Source of the DNA: Neomelitea salexigens DSM 19753
GTDB taxonomy: Bacteria > Pseudomonadota > Gammaproteobacteria > Pseudomonadales > Spongiibacteraceae
Assembly (NCBI RefSeq): GCF_000422345.1
Contig: NZ_AULP01000010.1
Span: forward strand, 62,001 to 126,000
Reading direction: 5' to 3'
DNA length: 64,000 bases
This document shows, piece after piece, positions 44,966-53,893 of this stretch. The stretch's first letter is position 1; each line of letters opens with the position of its first letter. The translations under genes were made by a program, and so were the position numbers. Under the pieces are notes generated by a model. It had not been told where the DNA came from. It was given only the letters and a program-made list of their open reading frames with translations, and ran no database searches.

Positions 44966-45532
44966 ATGGGCGACCCGCAGCCACAAAAAAGCCGCAAATC
45001 AAAAACGCAGTTTATTCACGCTGCACTGGAAATACTGGCCAATGAAGGCAACGTGAAAGCGTTGACCATAGACAGCCTATGCCAGCAGCTGGGTGTTTCT
45101 AAGGGGAGCTTTTACTGGCACTTCAAAGGGCGGGCGAAACTGATCGAGGCGCTGGTGGCGTTTTGGGCCGACGAGTTTCAGCAGAGCATTCATCAGCGCA
45201 TTCGCCAAAGTGCCCACGACGAACCCGAGCGCGCGTTTGAAGAGCTAATCAGCTTCTGGCTGAGCAGTAATTTCTCGCGCCTGGACCAAGTCATGCGAAA
45301 TTGGGCACGCGAAGAAGACGCCGTTGCCGCGGCCGTGCACCATGCCGACCAATTGCTAATGAATTTTGTCGTGCAGCTATTTGTCGCTATGGGTCACGAC
45401 AAGACCGAAGCCCATCATCGAGCACGCTTGTTAATCGCGGTGGGTATCGCTGAGCCGCAAATCCAGCACCTGCCACACGCCGGTAGTGCCGACGAGGCAG
45501 CGCGCTGGGTCGCTGCCAAACTACTCCTCTAG
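44966..45532 (+). CDS. TetR family transcriptional regulator
   Basis: A 188 aa regulator with a TetR helix-turn-helix (ALTIDSLCQQLGVSKGSFYWHF). It is divergent from the membrane protein/receptor operon, with a perfect palindrome in between, and its last 12 bases overlap the 3' end of the convergent P450 gene. As the regulator at the edge of the catabolic island next to the strongest operator, it is the first candidate to bind the shared TGTCAA-N5-TTGACA motif. The MarR gene at 53290-53748 is the alternative. Confidence 0.87.
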   Translation: MGDPQPQKSRKSKTQFIHAALEILANEGNVKALTIDSLCQQLGVSKGSFYWHFKGRAKLIEALVAFWADEFQQSIHQRIRQSAHDEPERAFEELISFWLSSNFSRLDQVMRNWAREEDAVAAAVHHADQLLMNFVVQLFVAMGHDKTEAHHRARLLIAVGIAEPQIQHLPHAGSADEAARWVAAKLLL

Positions 45533-46882
45533 TGACATAAAACGTAGCGGCAGGCCATCGGTTGGGAAGGAAATCGGCACCGGATTGTAGGGCATTTCAT
45601 AGCCGGGCTCCGCTTCAATGCGGTAGCGCTTTAACAAATGAAACAGCACTATCTTCACCTGAATCTCCGCAAAGTTCAGGCCGATGCATTTATGACTGCC
45701 ACCACCAAATGGCAGCCACTGGTAGAAGTGCTTTTTGTGCTCGGCCCGCTCTGGCGAGAACCGCATTGGGTCAAAGCGCGTGGGCTCAGTCCACCACTCT
45801 TCCAGGTAGTGAGTCATCAGCGGCGAAATGCCAATAGAGGTATTGGCTGGAATACGGTAACCGAATATCTCGGTTTCGCGCACCGTGCGCCGTGGCACCA
45901 CCGCCACCGGCGGGTACATACGCAGCGCTTCCTGCATCACAAAGCCCGCCAAGGAAAACTCAGCAAGCTGATCAAAGCTGGGCGAGTCGCTGTCGATACT
46001 GGCAAATTCTTCGCGTAATTTTTCCTGCCACTCAGGATTTTTTGCCAATAAATATATCGTTGAACACAGCGTGCTGGTGGTCGTGTCATGGGCCGCAAAC
46101 AACAGAAAGATAATATGGTCGCGAACGGCTTTGTCATCGAGGAAGTTGCCGTCTTCATCTTTGGCGTGACAAAACTGCGAGAAGAAATCATCGGTTTCCT
46201 GCTCGCGTTTTTTCTGAATATGTTGCTCGACAAAACGCTCCAATGTTTTGCGGCCATCCAAGCCTTTTTTCCACGTAGTTCCGGGAATCGGCAACTTAAC
46301 AACGGCCAGCGACGCCTCCATTGCGTGAACAAAGGCGCGATTAATTTTTTGCGCGTCGTCACCAATGTCGACGCCCATAAATACCTGTGCCGCCACATCG
46401 AGAAGAATCGCCTTAATCTCGTCTTTAAACATGACCTGCTGCCCAGCGGGCAGTTGCGCAAGGCGCTGATCGATCATCGGGTTCATGGTATCGACATACT
46501 TTGCCAGTACATCTTTTTTAAACGCCGACTGCAGTATTCGCCGATTGAGTTTATGGTCGGCGAAATCCATCAGCATCAGACCGTTGGGAAATAAACGATC
46601 CAGGAATGGATCCCAGGCACGCTTACTGGAAAACAGTTTTTCGCTGTCTTTTAGCAATATTTCATTGGCTTCAGGCCCGACCATTACCACCGTTTTTTGC
46701 AGCAGCGCATTGCTGCGAAAAATTCGACCATACTTGCGATACTTTTCCATCGACATGGCAAAGTAGTCGGTAAGAAAGGGTATGGTGTCACCCAAAATTG
46801 GCAAGGCCCCGCGATCTCCCGGCAGATGATCGATATCAGAAGTGGGTTTGCGCGCTGCCTTGATGGTTTCTGCTGTCGACAT
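45521..46882 (-). CDS. Cytochrome P450
   Basis: A 453 aa soluble P450 without a membrane anchor. Landmarks: oxygen-activating I helix AAHDTTTS (263-270), ExxR pair Glu318-Arg321 in EALRMYPP, and the haem loop FGGGSHKCIG with ligand Cys399. The Pro-rich N-terminus (LPGDRGALPILGDT) and helix style resemble the eukaryote-like CYP26/CYP120 type more than P450cam. It would hydroxylate a lipophilic substrate using separate redox partners; no ferredoxin is adjacent. It is the last gene of the six-gene operon, 12 bases after the CoA ligase, with a GGGAG ribosome-binding site. Confidence 0.93.
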   Translation of the reverse strand: MSTAETIKAARKPTSDIDHLPGDRGALPILGDTIPFLTDYFAMSMEKYRKYGRIFRSNALLQKTVVMVGPEANEILLKDSEKLFSSKRAWDPFLDRLFPNGLMLMDFADHKLNRRILQSAFKKDVLAKYVDTMNPMIDQRLAQLPAGQQVMFKDEIKAILLDVAAQVFMGVDIGDDAQKINRAFVHAMEASLAVVKLPIPGTTWKKGLDGRKTLERFVEQHIQKKREQETDDFFSQFCHAKDEDGNFLDDKAVRDHIIFLLFAAHDTTTSTLCSTIYLLAKNPEWQEKLREEFASIDSDSPSFDQLAEFSLAGFVMQEALRMYPPVAVVPRRTVRETEIFGYRIPANTSIGISPLMTHYLEEWWTEPTRFDPMRFSPERAEHKKHFYQWLPFGGGSHKCIGLNFAEIQVKIVLFHLLKRYRIEAEPGYEMPYNPVPISFPTDGLPLRFMSLEE

Positions 46883-46894
46883 GTCCTAACTCCC

Positions 46895-48454
46895 TTACAC
46901 CGTTTCGCTGTTGTCGAGCCGGTATTGCTCGGCAAACATTTCGCGGAGTTCTTTCTTCAAAATTTTTCCCGACGGGTTGCGCGGCAGCCCTGGCACAAAA
47001 CAAATATGCTTAGGCACTTTAAATGCCGCCAGTTTTCCTTCGCAGAACGTTTTCATTTCCGCCAGGCTGATTTCACACTCCGGCGCCGAGACCACAACGG
47101 CCAGTGGCACTTCTCCCCACCGCGAGTCCGGCACGCCGATAATCGCCACATCGGAAATTTCCGGGTGCGACATCAGCAGGTTTTCAATTTCAGCCGGGTA
47201 AATATTTTCGCCACCGGAGATAATCATGTCTTTCACGCGGTCTTGAATAAATACATAGCCACGCTCATCGATAATGCCCGCATCGCCGGTATGCAGCCAG
47301 CCATCAACGATGGTTTCGGCGGTCGCTTCGGGTCGCTGCCAGTATCCCTGCATAATTTGCGGGCCCTTGGCGAGAATCTCCCCTACTTCGCCCGGCGCAC
47401 ATTCACGGCCTTCGGTATCAACCACTTTTAACGCGGTAGCAAACACAGCGCGACCGCAAGAGCGCAGCAGACCGGGCTCACCCGCCAAAGCACGGCGGTG
47501 ATCGTCGGCGGTGAGAAACGTCAGCCCCATCGTCGCTTCGGTTTGCCCGTAACCCTGTACAAAGTCGCAGCCAAAAATGCGCATACAATCCTGCAGCAAA
47601 CTTTCGGAAATGGGCGAGCCACCGTAGTTAATCGTTTTCAGCGCAGAGAAATCATAGCGCTCAACATTCTCGACCATTGCCAGCGAAAACTGCAGCATTA
47701 CCGGAATCACTGCCACGGTGGTGATCTTTTCGTTGGCCAGCGTTTCGATCATGCCCACCGGATCGTAGTCGCGGTGAATCACCATCGCCGAACCGTATAT
47801 CACGCCGAGCATTGCACCCACCAAACCCACTGCATGGAAGGTGGGCGCAATCACCAATGCCTTGTCGTTTTCGGCCGGCCACACGCCGGTACTCATGGAC
47901 GCCTGATAACTATTCAGTAGCACATTGCTGTGGCTAATCAATACGCCCTTCGGGCGGCCGGTGGTGCCGCTGGTGTACATATGAAACAAAATATCGTCGC
48001 CAGCAATATCCACCTCGGCGGGGGCATTCGCGCCCTTGCACCAGCTTTTAAGGTCGTCTTGCCCCGCTGTCGGCGCCAGGTAAATGCGCGGCAGTGCCTG
48101 CATGACAGGCCCGCACAGGCTGTCGAACTCCCCGTCGAGAAACAGCGCCACCAGTTGCGCGTCGTCGGCAATATATTCGAGCTCGCCTTCACTCAGTCGG
48201 TAATTCAGGCCCACCGCAATCGCACCAAGGCGCGCACAGGCGAGGAATACACATAAATTATCGACAGAGTTTTTTGCCAGTATGCCCACGCGCTGGCCTT
48301 TGCGAATGCCCTGGCGCTGCATGGCCCCGGCAATCGTACCCACATAGTCCCAGGCCTGGGCAAAGGTCAGTGTCTGGCTGTCGTCTTGCAGCATCATGGC
48401 GTCGCCGCGACGCTGCGCATGAAAGGCGTGGTACTGATTAAAATTAGTAAACAT
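46895..48454 (-). CDS. Acyl-CoA synthetase (AMP-forming), LvaE-like position
   Basis: A 519 aa ANL-superfamily ligase that activates a carboxylic acid to its CoA ester through an acyl-AMP. Motifs: MYTSGTTGRPKG (159-170), GYGQTEATMG, DGWLHTGDAG and C-terminal PRNPSGKILKKELR with the catalytic Lys. Operon position (after the SDR, before the P450) matches lvaE of the P. putida levulinate operon, but the family covers many acids, so the substrate is open. Cytoplasmic. Confidence 0.9.
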   Translation of the reverse strand: MFTNFNQYHAFHAQRRGDAMMLQDDSQTLTFAQAWDYVGTIAGAMQRQGIRKGQRVGILAKNSVDNLCVFLACARLGAIAVGLNYRLSEGELEYIADDAQLVALFLDGEFDSLCGPVMQALPRIYLAPTAGQDDLKSWCKGANAPAEVDIAGDDILFHMYTSGTTGRPKGVLISHSNVLLNSYQASMSTGVWPAENDKALVIAPTFHAVGLVGAMLGVIYGSAMVIHRDYDPVGMIETLANEKITTVAVIPVMLQFSLAMVENVERYDFSALKTINYGGSPISESLLQDCMRIFGCDFVQGYGQTEATMGLTFLTADDHRRALAGEPGLLRSCGRAVFATALKVVDTEGRECAPGEVGEILAKGPQIMQGYWQRPEATAETIVDGWLHTGDAGIIDERGYVFIQDRVKDMIISGGENIYPAEIENLLMSHPEISDVAIIGVPDSRWGEVPLAVVVSAPECEISLAEMKTFCEGKLAAFKVPKHICFVPGLPRNPSGKILKKELREMFAEQYRLDNSETV

Positions 48455-48497
48455 GGCTGTCGCCTCGCCGTTGCTTTATATGAGGAGTACCGCGCGA

Positions 48498-49268
48498 TTA
48501 GCGCGGCTGCATACGAATGGCACCATCGAGACGAATACACTCGCCGTTCATGTATTCATTCTCGGCGATCATCACCGACAGGTGAGCAATTTCCTCTGGG
48601 CGACCCAAACGCTGAGGGTTAACCACACTGGCTTCCAGCGACTTGTATGCCACCTCCGACAGAGTTTCAAACAGCGGCGTATGAATAAGGCCCGGCACTA
48701 TAGTGTTTACGCGAATGCCATAGCTGGCCAGGTCGCGCGCCATTGGCAATGTCATGCCAACCACACCACCCTTTGATGCACTGTAGGCCACTTGTCCCAC
48801 CTGCCCTTCGTAGGCGGCAACCGAAGCGGTATTAATAATGACGCCACGAGCGTTATCCTGGTAGGGTGCCGCGTCAGCCATCGCCTTAGCGGCGAGGCGG
48901 GCAACATTAAAGGTGCCAATCAAGTTCACATCGATAACGGTTTTATAGGCATCGAGCGGAAACACGCCCTGCTTACCAAGGGTTTTAATCGCGTTACCGA
49001 TACCGGCGTAATTGTTACAGATATGCAGACCGCCAAATTTTTCAACCAGGGCATCGATGGCCGAGGCCACCGACTGTTCATCCGCCACGTTCACGTTATA
49101 AAACGCCGCGCGGTCGCTGCCCAACTCTTCCACCAAAGCGTTACCGCGAGCCTCGTTCATATCGAAGATAGCAACCCTGGCGCCTTTGGCGGCGTAGGCG
49201 CGCACCGTCGCCTCTCCCAGGCCCGATGCGCCGCCGGTAAACAGTGCCACTTTGTTATTCAGATCCAT
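48498..49268 (-). CDS. Short-chain dehydrogenase, 3-hydroxyacyl-CoA dehydrogenase type II-like
   Basis: A 256 aa classical SDR. NAD-binding TGGASGLGEA (11-20), Asp37 after beta-2 (VAIFDMN) which favours NAD over NADP, Ser149, and YSASK (Tyr162, Lys166). The middle (PYQDNARGVIINTASVAAYEGQVGQVAYSASKGGV) is typical of HSD17B10-like 3-hydroxyacyl-CoA dehydrogenases. One oddity is NNYAG where NNAG is usual. In the operon it holds the place of LvaD, which reduces a 4-oxoacyl-CoA; either a 3- or a 4-position redox step is possible. Confidence 0.88.
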   Translation of the reverse strand: MDLNNKVALFTGGASGLGEATVRAYAAKGARVAIFDMNEARGNALVEELGSDRAAFYNVNVADEQSVASAIDALVEKFGGLHICNNYAGIGNAIKTLGKQGVFPLDAYKTVIDVNLIGTFNVARLAAKAMADAAPYQDNARGVIINTASVAAYEGQVGQVAYSASKGGVVGMTLPMARDLASYGIRVNTIVPGLIHTPLFETLSEVAYKSLEASVVNPQRLGRPEEIAHLSVMIAENEYMNGECIRLDGAIRMQPR

Positions 49269-49315
49269 GTTGTTCTCCTTATTGTTGTATTGCTTGTTAA
49301 AACACGTTCAGGTCA

Positions 49316-49699
49316 TTACCGAATGCCTGCACTCGATAGCCGCACCGGTTGATACTTTGGATTGTCGATAGCCAGTTTGGCATCGCTGATTTTCTGCAAC
49401 ATTTCCAGCAAAGCCGGGTCGCGGTACGGCGCGTCGCTGCCCTCAATGTGAGAGCGAAGCTGTTCACGCAGTGTTACCAACTCGCCCCGTTGGCCCAGGA
49501 ATTCGGCGAGCAATGCTTGCTCGCCGCGCTGCTGATTCCCCCCTGCACTCAACTCGCGACCGACAATACCAAGGCCATTGATTGCCACCCGCAATTGATA
49601 CGACAGGGCCGGCGCGTCCACGGCGGGCAGTATCGACTGTTTTAAAAACTCACTAACCGCTTCCAGTAATTGCTCGGCATTGGGATGCTCAATAGCCAT
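49316..49699 (-). CDS. DUF6285-like small protein (LvaB-like position)
   Basis: A 127 aa, mostly helical protein: MAIEHPNAEQLLEAVSEFL, then SYQLRVAINGLGIVGREL and a C-terminal helix EMLQKISDAKLAIDNPKY. It matches the small DUF6285 proteins that accompany APH-fold kinases and ACAD11-like dehydrogenases. In P. putida a small partner, LvaB, is needed with the kinase LvaA; this gene has the same place directly after the kinase gene (2-base gap). I start it at ATG 49699; an in-frame extension to 49741 overlaps the kinase gene and lacks similarity. Confidence 0.7.
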   Translation of the reverse strand: MAIEHPNAEQLLEAVSEFLKQSILPAVDAPALSYQLRVAINGLGIVGRELSAGGNQQRGEQALLAEFLGQRGELVTLREQLRSHIEGSDAPYRDPALLEMLQKISDAKLAIDNPKYQPVRLSSAGIR

Positions 49700-49701
49700 G
49701 A

Positions 49702-50688
49702 TTAATGCTCCTTCAGCAGCCGAATAAGGTCGGCCTCGCACTCAGACAAACGCCGGCCAATCACCGCCCGCTCAACCGAGCGCTGCTTACCCTGCAAATG
49801 AATGGCACTTTGATACAGGCAGATCACCCCCCATTTCAGCACGCCAAACACCTCCCAATAGGCCAGCTCCTGCTCGCTAACATCGGTGTCGCGGCCGCGG
49901 TTATAGGTTTCCAACAGTGCACGCTTGTCACCAAAGCCGCCCACCGCTTTGTCGACGCGGCCAAAGCGCCAGGAATTCACACACAGCCAGCCGAGGTCTT
50001 CTATCGGGTTGCCGATATGCGCCAACTCCCAATCCAGCACCCCGCTCAGGCCCTGCTCGTCCACCAGGATATTGCCGTTGCGAAAATCGCCGTGCACGAT
50101 GGCGGCTTGGCGCGGCGTTGGCGGGGTGTCCAATAAGTAGCGAAAGGCCAAATCAAACACCGGCAAACACTGGCCAAATTCCCGATAACGTTCCCGGTAA
50201 CGCAGCACGTCGTCTTCTACCGACACTGACTCCAGCATAGCGGCGCGACGCGGATCAATATTGTGCAAAGACGCCAAAACAGCGCCGCACTGACCAGCGA
50301 GTAGCTCGCGGGCAGTGGCAAAACGCGCGTCAGTAAGAATGCGCTTAGGTAGTGCCTCGCCTGCGAGCCGCCGCATCACAAAACCGGCGCCGCTCACGTC
50401 ACTGGCCGGTATGTGAGCGATCACTTCCGGCACCGGCAAGCCCTGCTGATACACCAACTCCAGCAAACTGGCTTCGGTGGGTTTGGTCAGGGCATTTTCA
50501 AACTGGTGTTCATCGTCGCCACAACGCAAGATCAGCGGCTGCAACTTGCCCTCTGCCCAGGCATCAAACGCGGTGGTTTGCGACGCTGCACCGCCCGTTA
50601 ATTGCTTAACATTGTCGATGGTCACGCTACTCTGCCAATGCCCGGACAGGCATTCTTCCAGCAAGCGGACTAAGGCCATATCCGTCAT
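49702..50688 (-). CDS. APH-fold phosphotransferase (LvaA/ACAD10-11 kinase-like)
   Basis: A 328 aa kinase of the aminoglycoside phosphotransferase fold. Catalytic loop HGDFRNGNIL (199-208, base Asp201) and metal-binding DWELAHIGNP (Asp219) are intact. This subfamily is encoded with acyl-CoA dehydrogenases and corresponds to the kinase domain of human ACAD10/ACAD11 and to LvaA, which phosphorylate the 4-hydroxyl of hydroxyacyl-CoAs; it is not an antibiotic resistance enzyme. Its start overlaps the dehydrogenase stop by four bases, so equimolar synthesis is likely. Confidence 0.87.
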   Translation of the reverse strand: MTDMALVRLLEECLSGHWQSSVTIDNVKQLTGGAASQTTAFDAWAEGKLQPLILRCGDDEHQFENALTKPTEASLLELVYQQGLPVPEVIAHIPASDVSGAGFVMRRLAGEALPKRILTDARFATARELLAGQCGAVLASLHNIDPRRAAMLESVSVEDDVLRYRERYREFGQCLPVFDLAFRYLLDTPPTPRQAAIVHGDFRNGNILVDEQGLSGVLDWELAHIGNPIEDLGWLCVNSWRFGRVDKAVGGFGDKRALLETYNRGRDTDVSEQELAYWEVFGVLKWGVICLYQSAIHLQGKQRSVERAVIGRRLSECEADLIRLLKEH

Positions 50689-51890
50689 GACGCAAACTCG
50701 GCATCGCGCTGGCCAAAGTCCCAGCCCTGACCTTTTTCATAGGCTCGCAGCAGTTGCTTCGCCACCGACTGAACATGCACTTCGTCCGGGCCGTCATAGA
50801 GCCGCGCTTCGCGGGCATGGCGATACATCCGGCTTAGCGGAGTGTCATCGGTAAGGCCTTCGGCCCCATAAACCTGAATGGCACGGTCAATTACCCGGTG
50901 CAACATGCCGGCACCGGCCACTTTAATTGCGCCAATTTCCACTCTGGCAATATCGCCCGCGTCGATGCGCTTGGCGGCGTGCAAAGTTAGCTGGCGGCAG
51001 GCCTGAATATCCTGGTAACTGTTGAACACATGCTGCTGCATTAACTGTTTATCGGCGAGGCCAGAGCCAAAGGCGCTGCGCGACAGCAAACGCTTACACA
51101 TCAGGTCGTAGGCGCGCTGGGCCTGACCAAGCCAGCGCATGCAGTGGAATATTCGCCCGGGGCCGAGGCGCCGCTGGGCGATTTTAAACCCCGCGCCGCG
51201 CTCACCTAACAGGTTGTCGGCCGGCACTTTTACATTGACATACTCGGCCTCGAAGTGGCCGCCTGCGATGCCCAGCACCGGCGTATCCCGAAGGATGGAA
51301 TAGCCCGGCGTACCCATTGGCACAATAATCATGCTGAATGCGCTGTGGTCGGGCGCCTGCGTTTCGGTGCGGCACATTACCGTGGTGTAGGCGGCAATAT
51401 CGGCGCCGGTGGTAAACCACTTGCGGCCATTAATATGCCAATAGCCGTCTATTAATTCTGCGGTGGTCTGCAGCTGCGTGGGGTCAGAGCTGGAAATACC
51501 TGGCTCGGTCATCGCAAAACTGGGGTTGATGTCACCGGCAACCAGCGGCAGCAAATAACGCTCGCGCTGACTGTCAGACGCGTAGGCATTCAACATGATG
51601 GAGTCCTGCAAGGAATACGTGCCGAAAATGCGCTGAGCGAATTCCGAGCGGCCGATAACCTCATTCAGGTAGGCGTATTCCAAAAACGGCAAGCCCATAC
51701 CGCCTATCTCTTCGGGGTGGCCAAAGGCCCATAAGTGCTTTGCCCTGGCCTTCTTAACCAGCGCGGCCAATTCCGCCTCGGCAAGGGTTTTATCGGCAGA
51801 TTGCAATAGCGGCTCGCGCGGATAAATCTCCTGCTCCAAGAAATCCACCAACTCGCTACGTATCTGCATCCAGTCTCGAGACATCGCCAT
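50685..51890 (-). CDS. Acyl-CoA dehydrogenase, ACAD11/LvaC-like
   Basis: A 401 aa FAD-dependent acyl-CoA dehydrogenase-fold enzyme. N-terminal FGHPEEIGGMGLPFLEYAYLNEVIGRS, middle FAMTEPGISSSDPTQLQT (FAD and substrate), C-terminal YGAEGLTDDTPLSRMYRHAREARLYDGPDEVH, which is the pattern of the ACAD10/11 group. With the overlapping kinase gene it should convert a 4-phosphoacyl-CoA to an enoyl-CoA, which hydrates to a 3-hydroxyacyl-CoA. It is the first gene of the six-gene operon, and a shared palindrome (52005-52021) lies in its promoter region. Confidence 0.88.
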   Translation of the reverse strand: MAMSRDWMQIRSELVDFLEQEIYPREPLLQSADKTLAEAELAALVKKARAKHLWAFGHPEEIGGMGLPFLEYAYLNEVIGRSEFAQRIFGTYSLQDSIMLNAYASDSQRERYLLPLVAGDINPSFAMTEPGISSSDPTQLQTTAELIDGYWHINGRKWFTTGADIAAYTTVMCRTETQAPDHSAFSMIIVPMGTPGYSILRDTPVLGIAGGHFEAEYVNVKVPADNLLGERGAGFKIAQRRLGPGRIFHCMRWLGQAQRAYDLMCKRLLSRSAFGSGLADKQLMQQHVFNSYQDIQACRQLTLHAAKRIDAGDIARVEIGAIKVAGAGMLHRVIDRAIQVYGAEGLTDDTPLSRMYRHAREARLYDGPDEVHVQSVAKQLLRAYEKGQGWDFGQRDAEFAS

Positions 51891-52004
51891 ATTCTTCTCT
51901 TTATCTGCGCTGTTAGGGAGCCACTACACAAGCCAGCGAACCCTCAAGAGGTGTATTGCAGAGGCCTGCTAGTTCTTGCTTATACAATCAACATGATTCA
52001 TTAT

Positions 52005-52021
52005 TGTCAAGTATATTGACT
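52005..52021. promoter_or_regulatory. Shared palindromic operator (regulon site b)
   Basis: TGTCAAGTATATTGACT between the divergent dehydrogenase operon and the VOC gene. On the minus strand its TTGACA half could serve as a -35 with TGTATA 18 bases further on, so a bound repressor would block the six-gene operon. Confidence 0.65.
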
Positions 52022-52080
52022 TATTGCAATCAGCTGGCCAATACTAAAAACGATAATTAAAAATGGGAGAACCACAGGCG

Positions 52081-52650
52081 ATGAACAAACCACTTCAGGC
52101 CCTGGGAAACATTCATCACGCCGCCTATCGCTGTGTAGATGCCGAGCAAACACGCTGGTTTTATGAAGACCTTCTCGGCTTAACACTCGCCGCCGCCTTT
52201 GAAGAAGACATCGACTTTGGCGAAAACCTCGGTCGCAATCGCCACTTCTTGCATATCTTTTTTGAAATGGCAGACGGCAACTACATCGCCTTTTTTGATG
52301 AGCCCGGCATTTCCAAGCCCGAGCATTTTGGCCGCAAAGATAGCTTCGACATGCACCTGGCATTTGAAGCCGAGTCGCTGGATAGCTTGCGCGAATGGCA
52401 GGACTATTTAAACGCCGCCGGCAAAACCTGCCTTGGCCCCATAGACCACGGCTTTGTTCACTCGGTATATATGTACGACCCCAATGGCATTCAGGTGGAA
52501 ATCACCTGCCGCGCAGAAAATAGCGACGCTATTATGAAAGATGAAGCCGCCAGCGCGCGTGATGCATTGAATGCCTGGACGGCAAAAACACGCAAACAAA
52601 AAGAGGAAGTCTTCGGCGCAGAGCGGCTGGATAAACGCGGCCGGGGCTAA
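52081..52650 (+). CDS. VOC family (glyoxalase/dioxygenase-fold) protein
   Basis: A 189 aa vicinal-oxygen-chelate protein. Likely metal ligands are the His pair in NIHHAAYRC, the His in MHLAFEA and the Glu in GIQVEIT. VOC enzymes include glyoxalases, extradiol dioxygenases and isomerases, so the reaction cannot be set. I start at ATG 52081, ten bases after GGGAGA; ATG 52063 would place the ribosome-binding site inside the gene. It is divergent from the hydroxyacyl-CoA operon and shares operator site b. The charged C-terminal tail (about 30 residues) is unusual. Confidence 0.85.
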   Translation: MNKPLQALGNIHHAAYRCVDAEQTRWFYEDLLGLTLAAAFEEDIDFGENLGRNRHFLHIFFEMADGNYIAFFDEPGISKPEHFGRKDSFDMHLAFEAESLDSLREWQDYLNAAGKTCLGPIDHGFVHSVYMYDPNGIQVEITCRAENSDAIMKDEAASARDALNAWTAKTRKQKEEVFGAERLDKRGRG

Positions 52651-52686
52651 GTTTGTGGCGCGGCACTTACCGCGCCCTTACCTTCA

Positions 52687-53253
52687 TTAGGCCAAACGCT
52701 GGCACTGCGCAACAAAACGCGCAGCAAACAGTTTGGCAGTTTCAAGATCGCCGGGCAGGGGCGCCTCGTCGGCGCCGGCATCGGCGGGCGACTGCGCCAT
52801 CAAACCACTAAACGCCCCCAGGTAATTAACGTCGTTTCGCTGCGCCGCTTTGGTATTGGCCGCCGGCAACGCGGTGCCCACCCACAACATGCCGTGCTGC
52901 ATCGCAAAGGTATGCAGATAGGCCAGCGTTGAAGACTTATCACCGTTCATCGATGCGGAGTTGGTAAAACCGCCGGCCAATTTATCCTTCCAGTTTTGCA
53001 TCATCCAGCGGCCACTGGAGGCGTCAGCCACCCGCTTAAACTGCCAGGACACGCTGCCCATATACGTGGGCGAGCCAAATAAAATACCGTCGCTGTCATC
53101 CAAGGCCTGCCAGTGCGCGTCGCTGATCTCACCGTCTTGGGAAATCGCAATCGCCGTTACCTCGGCCTGCTCGGCAAGGCTTTCCACTATGGTCTCTGCA
53201 AGACGCTGGGTATGGCCGTAGCCACTGTGGAACAACACACAAATCTTAGTCAT
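52687..53253 (-). CDS. Flavodoxin-fold NAD(P)H quinone reductase (WrbA-like)
   Basis: A 188 aa flavodoxin-like protein. FMN phosphate loop HSGYGHTQRLAETI, then FGSPTYMGSVSWQFK and AGGFTNSAS as in the WrbA/NADPH-dependent FMN reductase group. Likely gives two-electron reduction of quinones. It lies 36 bases after the MarR gene in the same direction, a common MarR-controlled detoxification pair. A role as electron source for the P450 is conceivable but unsupported. Confidence 0.85.
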   Translation of the reverse strand: MTKICVLFHSGYGHTQRLAETIVESLAEQAEVTAIAISQDGEISDAHWQALDDSDGILFGSPTYMGSVSWQFKRVADASSGRWMMQNWKDKLAGGFTNSASMNGDKSSTLAYLHTFAMQHGMLWVGTALPAANTKAAQRNDVNYLGAFSGLMAQSPADAGADEAPLPGDLETAKLFAARFVAQCQRLA

Positions 53254-53289
53254 TAACCGCTCCTATTATTATTTTCGGTAAAAGGGTGA

Positions 53290-53748
53290 TTATTTTTCCG
53301 GCTCAACGATGGCGATCGGCCCCCAGCTTCTGTTCAGCGCTTGCTTCAAACCATTGAAGGCGGTTTTGCCGATTCGCTTGCGAAGCTCCTCCTCAATACC
53401 CAATAAAATTGCCTGGGCATCGCGGCGAATATCATCCGCCTCGGCGCTGAACTTCACCATTTTTGCGCGCTTGTCTTTGGGGTCGGGCACAAGCTCCAAA
53501 ATATTTTCGTCCTTTAAACCCTGCAGCAACTGGTGGATCGCCTGACGGCTCACACCAAGGTTGCGCGCCATATCAGCAGGGCGGTTAATGCCTGCGGTTA
53601 CGCTCAACATAATCATCGAACGGGTGCGGTTCATCCGCTCCCAACCGGCCGCAGCCAAACTCGCCTGCAAGCTTTCGTCCACCCAGTACAGGGCGTAGGC
53701 AAGTGTGCCGATCAAATAGCCCTGATCCTGCTCAACCAATTTCTTCAT
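53290..53748 (-). CDS. MarR family transcriptional regulator
   Basis: A 152 aa winged-helix regulator. The DNA-binding helices are NRPADMARNLGVSRQAIHQLLQGLKDENILELVPDPKDKRAKMVKFS, with the usual wing. It is divergent from the alpha/beta hydrolase gene; shared site c (53839-53855) lies between them and could be its own operator. It heads a two-gene unit with the flavodoxin-like reductase. Confidence 0.9.
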   Translation of the reverse strand: MKKLVEQDQGYLIGTLAYALYWVDESLQASLAAAGWERMNRTRSMIMLSVTAGINRPADMARNLGVSRQAIHQLLQGLKDENILELVPDPKDKRAKMVKFSAEADDIRRDAQAILLGIEEELRKRIGKTAFNGLKQALNRSWGPIAIVEPEK

Positions 53749-53838
53749 AAGTTCATTTCACTTTCTCTGTGGTGCCAGCGATTGTAGGGCAAACTGAAAA
53801 AAAAACACCCTACCAGCATGCCATAGCGTTTATTTTTT

Positions 53839-53855
53839 TGTAAACTATATTGACA
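53839..53855. promoter_or_regulatory. Shared palindromic operator (regulon site c)
   Basis: TGTAAACTATATTGACA between the divergent MarR and alpha/beta hydrolase genes, matching the island motif TGTCAA-N5-TTGACA with one changed base in the left arm. No -10 box is spaced for its TTGACA on the plus strand, so it is more likely an operator than a promoter element. Confidence 0.6.
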
Positions 53856-53893
53856 ATAAATCAGAGCACAGCCTCGCCAATAGGATAAATATA

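Noticed and set aside
49702-50688. Aminoglycoside resistance gene
   Set aside because: The APH fold is present, but the operon (acyl-CoA dehydrogenase, small partner, CoA ligase) places it with hydroxyacyl-CoA kinases.
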